Source of the DNA: Acidobacteriota bacterium | GTDB lineage: Bacteria > Acidobacteriota > Blastocatellia > Pyrinomonadales > Pyrinomonadaceae | Direction: 5' to 3' | Length of the DNA stretch: 55,337 nucleotides | Assembly: GCA_003222895.1 (NCBI GenBank) | Contig: QHXI01000059.1 | Location: 1-55,337 of the forward strand | Part shown: positions 25,001 through 37,000 of the stretch, piece after piece | How positions within the stretch are numbered: the stretch's first letter is position 1 | How the letters are laid out: every line of letters starts with the position of its first letter | The notes under the pieces: model-generated | Database searches by the model: none | The model's input: the letters and a program-made list of their open reading frames with translations, nothing else | What the model was told of the DNA's origin: nothing | Made by a program: the position numbers and the translations under genes

Positions 25001-28000
25001 AGAGATCGCCGTGCTGCGATTGCAGAACAACAGTGTGGCAGTCACGTTGAGTGCGTCAGGCACGAACACGCTGACGATTAGCGGCGCAACGGGCAATGAT
25101 TTGTCGATTCCTTCCGGCACGTCTTTGACTGTCTCTGGCACGAATGCTTTGACGATCGCGCTCTCTGCCGGTTCGGCGGCAAACGTCGATAACTCGACCT
25201 CGGGAATTCGCGGCTCGGTTTCGTTGCTGCAAGGCGCGCATCGTCTGACTGGAGCAAGCGCGAGTTCGATCGTGTTCAAGACCAACTCGTCGAGTTTTTC
25301 GGCCGGTTCTGTGGTTACAACGGGCTTCACCGGCAATCCTTTCGGCACGGGCACGAATGGATCGGTTGTCTTTGATGCCGGATCGAATGGCTTTTTCAAT
25401 GAAGGCGGCGATCCCTTTGGTGGGGACGGCCACAAAGTCGCGGTTTTCAACTTCAACAGCACCGCCTGGTTCAATGCTGCATCAGCTTTGTCATGCTCGA
25501 ACCCGGCGTCGTCGGAAGGACGGTCTTACGGGAATCTAGTTTTGGATAATCAAGCGGGAGGCAGCGCGACCTACACGTGCGCAGGTGCACTTCCGCTGAC
25601 GGTCCTGAATAATCTGAGTATCAATAGCAGCCGCACGTTTACTCTTTCGAGTTCTGCCGGCGGCGACTTGATCCTCGATGGCAACTTCAGCGACGACGGC
25701 ACGTTCGCACCGAATTCACGCACGGTGAATTTCAACGGTGGCGCAACATTACAGACGATCACCAAGTCGAGCGGCACAGAGTCTTTCTTTGATGTTTTCA
25801 TTTCTGAAACCACGGGCGGCAAGATTCAGTTGTTGAGCCCGCTGGCCATAAACGGTCAATTGAATTTCAACACGGCTGCATCAGTGCTTGAACTCAACGG
25901 CAAGACGTTGACGCTGAATGGAACGATTACCGGTAGCGGCAACTTGAAAGGTGATTCGGCAGCAACGTTAAGCATCGGCGGCATGGGCGCGTTGGGCACC
26001 TTGAACTTTGCCAGTGGCGGACAGTTGCTAAGTGCGCTGGCTCTGGACCGGAGCAGTTCGGGATCGGCGACGCTGGGAACGTCTCTAGCGATCGGCGGCA
26101 GTCTGACTTTAACCAACGGCATCCTGGATGCGGGCACAAACACGCTTTCACTTGGATCAGCCGCGACCACTAGTCGCACGAGCGGTTATGTAGTTGGAAA
26201 TCTGCAAAAGACATTCGGCGCGACCGGCACGTTCACATTTCCGGTGGGAACCGGCACAGGCGGCGCCTACTCTCCAGTCGACGCGAACGTGACGGCAGGC
26301 ACCGGCAATAGTCTTACGATTAAAGCCGTCGCGGGACAGGAACCGCACGTGAGCGGGAACGCTTTGCAACGCTACTGGACGCTGACGAATTCAGGCAGCG
26401 TCACCGCGAATCTCACGTTCCACTATCTCGCCGCAGACGTTGTTGGCAGCGAATCGATCTACAAAATATTCAAGTACGACACCAGCCTGCATCAATTCAG
26501 CCCCGACGTGCTGAACACGAGCGGTCACTTCGCGACGCTGAATAATGTTTCGTCGTTCAGTAACTGGACTCTGGCGGAAGGGTGCGCCGATCCGCCGTCG
26601 GGCATGACCAGTTGGTGGCCGGGGGACGGAAAAGCGATCGATGTGCAGGGAGTCTATAACGGCATCCAGCGCAACGGCGCCACGTTCGCGACGGGCAAAG
26701 TCGGACAAGCCTTCAGCTTTGACGGTGTCGACGATTACGTGAAACTGCCCGACAACTTCTTCCCATATCCTACTTCGGGCACTGGCACGACGGCGTTCAC
26801 TTTCGATGCGTGGTTCAAAACGGCGACGGCCGGTGTGATCATCGGTCAGCAGAACAGCGATCCATTTACCAATGCGGGCAGCTTTGTGCCGGGTCTGTAT
26901 GTAGGGACTGACGGGAAGCTGCGAGCTGAAATGTTCTGGAACGGTAGCGTCACTCCTATTACCAGCGCGGCCACCGTTAACGACAACGTGTTCCATCACG
27001 TCGCGGTCACCTATGATGGCACGACTGAAATTCTCTATCTCGATGGCGCCAATGTCGGCAGCAGCGCGCATACGCAAGTCTCTTACGGCTCGTTCTACAA
27101 ATATCAGTTGGGCACGGGCCTCACTGGTGGTGGTTGGCCCAGTGGCAATGGTACATGGCTCAACTTCAACGGATTGATCGACGAAGTCGAACTGTTCAAT
27201 CGTGCGCTGACCTCAACTGAAGTTCAGGCACTCTTCAATCAGGACAGCCTTGGCAAGTGCAAACCGGCGGACAGTGACGGCGACGGCGTACCCGACATTC
27301 ACGATGCCTGTCCGGGGACTGCGCCGAACGTTGTAGTCACCGCTGATGGTTGTGACGCCAGCGCGTGCGTTACGCCGCCGGCGAATCTTATCGGCTGGTG
27401 GGCAGCGGACGGCAATGCAAAGGATCTTCAGGGCGCACATGACGGCACGCTGGTAAACGGCACAACCTTTAATGCGGGCGAAGTTGGGCCGGCGTTCGTC
27501 TTCGACGGCGTTGACGATCGCGTTACGACGACGCTCGACGTGCAGCCGAGCGCGATGCCGACGACGACCTGGGATGCCTGGGTCTATCCAACGATAAACA
27601 ACGGCACCCGCCAGACGATCATGACGAGCGACGACGGCGGATTTGATCGCGAGGTTTCACTGGAAAACATTGGCAGTTTCGGCGTCTTTACCGGCAGCGG
27701 CTTGTGGACGCCCATCTCGTTCGATCTAAATCAATGGCAGCACATCGCCGTCGTTTATACGCCGACGAACATTCTGTTCTACAAGAATGGTGTCGAGTAC
27801 TCGTTTGGCGCGGCGCCCACCACCGGAACGACGACCAACAAGTTTGCCATCGGCGAGAACCTCGGCGGCGGCGGGATACAGCCTTTCCAGGGTCGCATCG
27901 ATGAAGTCGAAGTCTTTAACGCGCAGGTTTCGGCCACGGACATTCAGCGAAATTACAACATCGGCGGCGTTGGCAAGTGCAAAGGCACGCAGCCGCCGAA

Positions 28001-31000
28001 TGTTGGTTACATCATTCGCGCCGACGCGAATCCGTCACCAGCTTCGAGCGTCCATTTCACAGTCGTCTTCACAAACTCAGTGACCGGCGTCGATGCGTCC
28101 GATTTTGTGGTTACGACCACTGGTAGTTTGTCGGATGCGGTGGTGACTAATATCACGGGCAGCGGCACGACCTACACAGTCACGGTCGGGAATTACATCG
28201 GTTCGGGGACGCTGCGATTGGATGTTGTTGATGACGATTCGATTAACGACGGTTCGTTGCCATTGGGCGGCAGCGGCTTGGGTAATGGGAACTTTACCGC
28301 AGGCGAGATCTATACGATCAATGGCGCGGACATCACCACGCCTTTTGTGGTGACGAAGACTGCGGACACGAACGACGGACATTGCGATTCCGATTGCTCT
28401 CTGCGCGAAGCAATCCTCGCCGCCAACGCCGATCCCGGACCGGACACGATCAACTTCAACATTCTGAACAGCGATCCGGGTTGTGATGGAACAACGCATG
28501 TCTGCACGATCATTCCCAACTCGACCGGCAACGGAGGCTTACCGAGCATCACCAGCTCAACCATGGTCAATGGTTACTCGCAGCCGGGCTCGAGCGTTAA
28601 TAACCAAGCGACCAGCGACAACGCGGTGATTCTGATCGAGTTGCGCGGCACCAGTGTTGGTCCCAACACCGCTGGTCTAACGCTTACCGGCGGCAGTTCA
28701 ACCGTGAAAGGTTTGGTCATCAATCGCTTCAGCCGTTACGGCATTGACGTAACGGGCAACGGCACCAGTGGCAATCTGATTGTCGGTAACTTTATCGGCG
28801 TGAATCCCGACGGCACTGGCGCGATAGGGACTACCGGCAATGGCGGCGACGCAGGCGTTGAAAGCGAAGTTAACGGCGGCAGCACGACGGTTGGCGGCAC
28901 CGCGCCCGCTGATCGCAACGTGATCTCAGGCAACAGTGGCAATGGGGTTGAGTTCTTCTTTTCCGGCACGGCCACGGTGCTGGGAAACTTCATTGGTCTC
29001 GCAGCGGATGGCACGACCGGGATCGGTAATGGCGCCAGTGGTATCGGCACTAACTTTGGTGGGCCAAACACTCTTGGCGGCACTGCGGCTGGCGCACGCA
29101 ACTACATTGGATCAAATCACGGCGCAGGGATCTTCCTTTCGCACGGAACTGGAACGATCCAGGGAAACTACATTGGGACCGACGCAAGCGGAACTCTCGA
29201 TCGCGGCAACCTCGGCGACGGCATCGGCACGAACGTTGTCGGCGGCTTTACGATTGGCGGCAGTACAGCAGGCGCGGGCAATTTGATCTCAGCCAACCAC
29301 GGCAACGGCATCAGTCTCTCGGATCCCGGCTTTATCGTTCAGGGCAATTTGATCGGCACGAAGGCCGATGGCACGAGTGCGCTCGGCAATCTTCAGCACG
29401 GCATCGCCGTCGCGAACACCGAGACGATCGGCGGCGTGAACGCTGGTGAAGGCAATACCATCGCGTTCAACGGCCACGACGGCGTGAACGCTAGCGGCAC
29501 GCGCAACATCATTCGCAGCAACTCGATCTTTTCGAACGGCACGGCCGCGGCCGATCTCGGTATCGATCTTGGACCTGACGGGGTAACGCCGAACGACACC
29601 GGCGACGGCGATACGGGTGCGAACAACTTACAGAACTTCCCAATCATTACTTCAGCCCAGGCGGGTGTCACCAACACGATCGCCGGCACCTTGAATTCGA
29701 ATGCCAGCCGCACGTACACGATCGACTTTTATTCGAACACGACCTGTGACACTTCGGGCCAGGGAGAAGGGAAGACTTATCTCGGATCGACTAATGTCAT
29801 GACTGACGGGAGCGGCAACATCGGCTTCACGTTCCATCCGGCGTCGCTTTCCACTGGCGACATCGTGACCGCGACGGCGACTGACACCAGTCTGTTCGAC
29901 GACGACAACAACGTGAACACGGCGATGGTGCCGCACAACGATACTTCGGAATTCTCGCAATGCGTCGGCGTTGCTGCGTTGCCGGCCGATCTCTCGATCA
30001 CCAAGACCGATTCGCAAGACCCGGTGACCGAAGGCAACAACCTGACTTACACCATCACGGTTACCGACAACGGGCCGAACAATGCAACGAACGTTACGGT
30101 CACCGATACACTTCCGGCAAACGTAACCTTTGTTTCCGCGACGCCTGCGCAGGGAAGTTGCTCAGGCACGAGCACGATTACGTGCAACCTCGGCACGATC
30201 AATAACGCTGCGAACGCGACGGTCTTGATCAACGTCACGCCGACGAGTGCCGCGGCGAATACGACGCTCTCAAATACCGCGACGGTTACTGCGGCCGAGC
30301 CCGATCCGTCGACGCCGAATTCCGCGACGCAGACGACGCAAGTAGCCGCGGCGAGTTGCACGTCCGCGCCTGCGGGACTCGTTGCGTGGTATCCGGGTGA
30401 CGGAAACGCTGACGACGTCAAGAACGGCAATAAAGGCACATTGCAAAACGGTGCGATGTTTGCGCCGGGCAAAGTCGATCAAGCGTTCAGTCTCAACGGC
30501 ACTAACGAGTTCGTAGAAGTGTCGGATGCTCCGGCTAACAGCCCGACAACTGCGCTCTCGATCGACGCGTGGATCAAACCAAATAATACTTCAACCGATC
30601 AGAGTATTGTTTCTAAGTACGATGCGTGCTCTGGCCAGCAAAGAAGCTACGAGCTGGATCTTGTAAGCGGCGGGGCGGTTCAATTCGCCGTCTATAACGG
30701 GCAGCCCGATCCTAATGGGTATCGAGCGGTGCGAACAGGCAGTGGTGCAATCACTGCCGGTGTTTTCACTCATGTCGCTGGCACTTTTGATACTAATGGC
30801 CAGGTGATGAAGATTTATGTCAATGGCGTGGATACCTCAGCACCCTCGCTGGCTGGCTCAGTGAATGTGAATTCGATTTTCGACAGCAATACACCCGTGG
30901 ATATCGGTAGAACATTTTGTACGACCGGTGGACCAGGCAACTACTTCAACGGCTTAATTGACGAGACTGAAATCTTCAACGCCGCGCTCTCATCGACCGA

Positions 31001-34000
31001 CATCGCTAACATCTACAACGCCAGCTTTGCCGGCAAGTGCCGCACCTGCACGACTGCGCCAAGCGGTATGGTCAGTTGGTGGGATGGCAGTGGCAGTGGA
31101 ACAACTGCGAATGACATAAACGGCCCGAGCCCGGGCACTCTGCAAAATGGCGCGACCTTTACGGTGGGTAAGGATGGTCAGGCATTCAGCTTCGATGGCA
31201 TTGACGATCAAGTTCTGGTTCCTCATGACGCGGCTCAGAACACGGGGGCACAAATCACACTCGATGCCTGGATTCGGCCGACTGCGTTCGCCGCTCTGAA
31301 TAGTAATCCTTCGATTATCAATAAGCGGACGGCCGGAAACGCGGAAGGTTATACCCTCGAGTCGAACAACGCCGGTAACGGTCTATATTTTGAAATCACA
31401 ACTTCCGATGGCGTGTTTGCGGTCACGGCGCCCAAGGCTTTGACTTTGAATACCTGGCAGCACGTCGCGGCAACCTACGACGGGACGACTCTCAGGATCT
31501 TCGTTAACGGTGTTCAAGTTTCATACAATGGCGGCAGCGGCACTATCAACGCGGTTAATTCCGATCTGGTAATCGGACGCAACATCGCACTCGGCAGTTC
31601 GTTTACGGGCCAGATAGATGAGGTTGAGCTTTTCAACACCGCTCTCTCGCAATCACAAATCGCCGCGATTGCCGACGCCGGCAACGCGGGCAAGTGCCAC
31701 ACCAGCACAATTCAATTCTCATCGGCGACATACTTGGTGGGTGAAGGCGACGGCACCGCGACAATTACCGTGACGCGCACCGGCGCGCACGACACGACGG
31801 CGTCGGTTCACTACGCAACGCAATCCGGCGGCACGGCAGCGGGCGGTGCAAGCTGTACGACGGGAATTGATTATCAGAACATCCCAGACACCACGCTGCA
31901 ATTCGATCCTGGCGACGTGTCGAAGATTTTCACTGTGCCGATCTGTGACGACAATATCGACGAACCGGATGAGACAGTCTCGCTCGAATTATTTAATGTC
32001 AGCGGTGCGACGCTGGGCACGCCGGCTGACCCGGTATTCCTAACGATCACCGATAACGATAATGCGCCTACAGTTTCAATCGGCGATGTGACTCAAGCTG
32101 AAGGCAATAGTGGGCCCGCCACTTTCGCATTCACAGTGAGCTTGTCGGACCCGAGCGCCAGCGATGTCGTGGTCGATTACTCGACCATGGATGGCACAGC
32201 CAACGCGGGTGGCGACTTTGCCGGAGTGACGAATGGCCAGTTGACGATTCCCGCCGGCTCAACTAGCGGCACGATTAATATCACCGTCAACGGCGACACG
32301 GCCTACGAAGCCAACGAGACATTTACAGTTCACATAAACAGCGCGACGAATACCAGTTCAATTACTGACGCAGATGGGCTCGGCACGATTACGAATGACG
32401 ATTCAGCGCCGGCGTTCTCGATTGACGACGTGACGCATCAGGAAGGCGATGCGAGCACGACCTCGTTTGTCTTTACGGTAACTAAGACGGGCGCCACCGA
32501 AGTTAATTCTCAGGTTGATTTCACCACGCAGGATGGTTCGGCGACGCTCGCCGATAACGATTACACGCTGAATACGGGAACGCTTTATTTCCTGCCGAAC
32601 GATACCACCAAGACGATCACAGTGCTGGTTAACGGCGACACGACGGTCGAGCCGGACGAGGCGTTCAATGTTCATCTTTCAAACGAGAGCGGCGCTGCGA
32701 TTGCGGACGCCAATGGCACGGGCACGATCACGAATGACGATTTTCCATTGGGCGCGGCGTTGGATTTTGATGGCGTGGATGATTATGTGTCCGTCCCGAA
32801 CAATGCCGCATTGCACCCGACCACGGCCATTACAATGGAAGCGTGGGTGAAACCAATGGGCGGCGGAAACTACGCCCGGATCGCGGACAACGAGAGCGTG
32901 CAGCTTTTGGCCGTGAACCTGAACAAACGGTTCAAGTGGCAGGTAGCGACAGCCAATGGCGCAAACAGCGTGGGCGATATTTCAGACTTCGTTAACGGAA
33001 CCTGGTATCACGTCGCAGGTACTTACGATGGCAGCACCGTGCGGCTTTACGTGAACGGCGTGCTGGTAGGTTCGACTCCGCTGACTGGAGCCATCACCGC
33101 GAGCACCCAGGCGCTTCTGCTCGGCTTCGGCTATGACCCGTACTTCCTCCAGGGACAGATGGACGAATTCCGCCTCTGGAACCGCGCGCTTTGTCAGGAT
33201 GAAATTCAGGCGCACATGAACTGCGAGCTGATCGCCAACGAGACCGGCTTGATCGCGTACTACAAATTCAATCAGGGCAGCGCAGGCGGCAGCAACCCCA
33301 GCGTCAATACGCTGACCGATTCCAGCCCCAACGGATTCACGGGCACCCTCAACAACTTCGCGCTTAGCGGCACGACCTCGAGCTGGGTTGCGCCGGGCGG
33401 CGTAAACACGGGCACGACCTGCGCGGTGTTCCTCGCGCCGGAAATCGACGCTCAGGGCAACGGCAATCCGGTTCCTGACGGCCTGACCTCGCCCAACGCA
33501 GGTAATGGAACTGAATTCGGGTCGGTCGCGATTGGCTCATCGCTGGATCACACTTTTGTGATCAGCAATACCGGAAGCGCCGATCTGCATATCTCAGGTA
33601 TTACCGCGGGCGGCGACTTCAGCATCTTCAGTCCATCGTCGTTCCCAGTGGCTGTGACTCCGAGCGACTCGGTTAATTTGGTTGCCAGATTCACTCCGAG
33701 CGCCAGCGGCCTGCGCACGGCGACTGTGCACATTGCCAATGATGATTGTGATGAAGCTGACTATGACTTTGCAGTGCAGGGCACAGGTGCGACCGATACC
33801 GACGTGTCGCTCTCAGGCGGCAGTCTGGTAATTACCGACAGCAACGGCGGGAACACCGACGACACGCTGACGCTTTCGCTGAACGGTGGCTCGAACGTCC
33901 GCGTTAACGACCCGAATCACACGTTGAGTTGCGGCGGGGGCATTACGCAGGTTGACGCCAATACTTGCGAAGTTCCACTGGCTTCGATCTCAGGCAACAT

Positions 34001-37000
34001 TCAGGTCAGCACGCTCGCCGGCAATGACACGCTGACGCTCAACTTCGCGAACGGAAACTTTATGCCTGCGAGCGGATTGAGTTACGCCGGCGGCGATCCG
34101 ACCACAGGGCCGGGCGACAAACTCATCATCACTGGCGGTAGCCAGGGCACGGTCAGTTATAACTACACGAACGCGCATGATGGCAACATCGTGATGAGCA
34201 GCTTCGGCACCGTGAGCTTTACCGGCCTCGAGCCAATCACAAACGGCGGCGATTCAACTGACACCGTTTTCAATTTACCGGCCGGGCCGAATGCGGTGAC
34301 GCTCGGGGATGACGGAACTACCGGGAACACTTTGTCCAGCCTGAGTGCCGCGACAATCGAGACGACAAATTTCGCGAATCCATCCAACTCGCTAAAAATC
34401 AATCGTGGCGATGCAACAGACACGATCGCTCTTAACGCGCTGCCTGACTTTAATGCCAGCCTCACGATTGGTACGTCGCTCAATCCTTTCGGCACGATTG
34501 TCTTCAATGGCACGGTCGCCGTTACTGGCACGGCCGCGGTAAACGTCACTGCTGGAGATGTAAACGGCTCAGGCAATATCAGCACAGCTGGCGGGGTGTT
34601 TGTGACGAACACCGGCACGAGCAGCACGCTCAGCGGCGTGATCGGCGGCGCCGGCACATTGTCCAAGCAAGGTGCTGCTATCTTGGTCCTTTCAGGCGCA
34701 AACACCTACACCGGCGCGACTTCGATCAACGCCGGTCGGCTGAACCTCAACGGCTCCATCACCAGCAACACAACGGTAAACAGCGGCGGCACGTTGGGCG
34801 GTACCGGCACAATTAACAGCGCGAACATCGTGACGGTAAACAGCGGCGGAACGGTCGCTCCCGGCTCCAGCCCCGGCATTCTGAACACCGGTAGTTTGAC
34901 CTTCAATAGTAGCTCGACTTTCAAAGTCGAGATCGGCGGCATAACGCCCGGGAGCGGCGCCGGCAATCACGATCAGTTGAATGTCACGGGTACCGTTAGT
35001 CTTGGTAACGCGACGCTGAGCCTTTCATCGTTCGGCGGCTTCACACCAAGCGCCGGTCAGACGTTCACTATTGTTACCAACGACGGCGCGGATGCGATCA
35101 ACGGAAACTTCAATGGCCTCATGGAAGGCGCAGTCATTCCAAACTTCCTGGGATCAGGCCTGAACGCGACGATCACTTACCAGGGTGGGACTAACAATAA
35201 TGATGTCATCCTGACGGCGGCGGCCCCGGCGCCCGAAATTTCCGTCGAGCAACCGGCCGGCACTGATTTAACCAGCGGCTCGTCGACTCCGATCGATTTC
35301 GGAAGTTCGGATGTGGGGGTTCCTTCCGCAACTTCGCCGAAGACTTTCACGATTAAGAATGCCGGCCCAGGTGACCTGACGATCAGCGGAATCACCAGCG
35401 ACACCAGCGAGTTTGTGGTTGACACAACCGGCATGTCGACTACGGTGACTGCGAACAACAGTACGACGTTCAAGGTTACGTTTACGCCGGGCGCGCCGGG
35501 AATTCGCAATGGCGCGATTCATATCGGCAACAACGACTCAGACGAAAACCCGTTCGACATTAACTTGACCGGCACGGGCAATTGCCCGACCGGCTTCGTC
35601 GTGAATTCGACTGCCGATACGGATGACGCCAACGAGGGTGATGGCATCTGCGCCGACGCCGGAGGCAAGTGCACCTTGCGCGCGGCAATCGAAGAAGCGA
35701 ATGCGATACGCAGTGATTGCAGCGGTCTGACGATTAGCTTCAACATCCCGGCCAATGATCCGGCGCACGTCTATTACAAGGATGACGGCCTAGCTGGTCA
35801 TGTGACCAACGACATCGCGCACATTGGATTCACTACGCTCGGCGATGATTCATCGATCCTCGATGTCGATCCGGATTACAACCACAGTTGGTGGCGGATA
35901 AGACCCGACAATTCGCTACCCGACATCAACGTCGGCATGATCATTGATGGTTACTCTCAAGGCGCCAACACGCTGCAGACTGCTTCTCCGAATGCGCTGG
36001 ACCTAAATCATGGTGATGATGCGGTCCTGCGAATTGAAATCGACGGCTCGCAAATTGTTAACGGCACGGGCGACGGTTTCGAGTTGTTTGCGAACGACGG
36101 CAGTACCTTCAAGGGGCTGGTCATCAATCATTTCGAAAACAACGATATCTACATTGAAGACGGCGGTGGCGACATCTTCTCGGGTAACTTCATTGGCGTC
36201 GATGTTTCCGGAACCCTGGTTGACGGCACGAACAGTGAAGGAATCTTCATCGACACCGGAGACGGAGTGATTATCGGCAGTGAGGATCCGGCGGATCGTA
36301 ATCTGATCTCGGGACGCGGGGGCGAGGGCGGCGCCGGCATCTCGATCAATACGGATTTCACGACTGTCGAAGGGAACTACATCGGGACTGATCGAACCGG
36401 CGCGGTCAAACTGCCTAACACGTTCGGTATCATCGTCGACGGTGGTAACGACAACACCATCGGCTGCGAAGTGCTGAACGGCGACAACCTCATTTCTGGT
36501 AATAAGGACTCTGGAGTGCGGATCACGAGCAGCTTCGGAACCTGGGTGCAAGGCAATCTTATCGGGACCGACAAGACCGGGCTGCTCCCGCTACCTAATG
36601 AAGACGGTGTGACGGTCTTCGGCGGCGCTTCAAACTCTATCGGCCGGATCGGATTCGGCAACGTGATTTCCGGCAACACCGGCGAGGGCGTGGAACTTAA
36701 CAACGGAACGTCGAGTAACCTTGTTCAGAGCAACTTGATCGGTGTGGCGGCGGATGGAACTTCGCAATTACCGAATGGCGCGAACGGCGTCGAGGTCTAC
36801 ACCAGCTCTTCAGACAACACCATCGGGGTCTCGCCTCGAGTACGTCAAACTACAACGGCCCAACTATCAGTTAAGAAGACGGATAGTCGTAGCCGCGGCA
36901 TCTCGTTGGCTGATAATTTGACGGGCGCGAATGTCATCGCATTCAACGGCGAAGACGGAGTGCGCGTCACGGGCGTTGGTGACCTCCGCAATCGCATCAG

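Noticed and set aside
28770-29570. CRISPR-like repeat array
   Set aside because: The repeats are in-frame coding units of irregular length with diverged DNA; spacing and identity are those of beta-helix coils.
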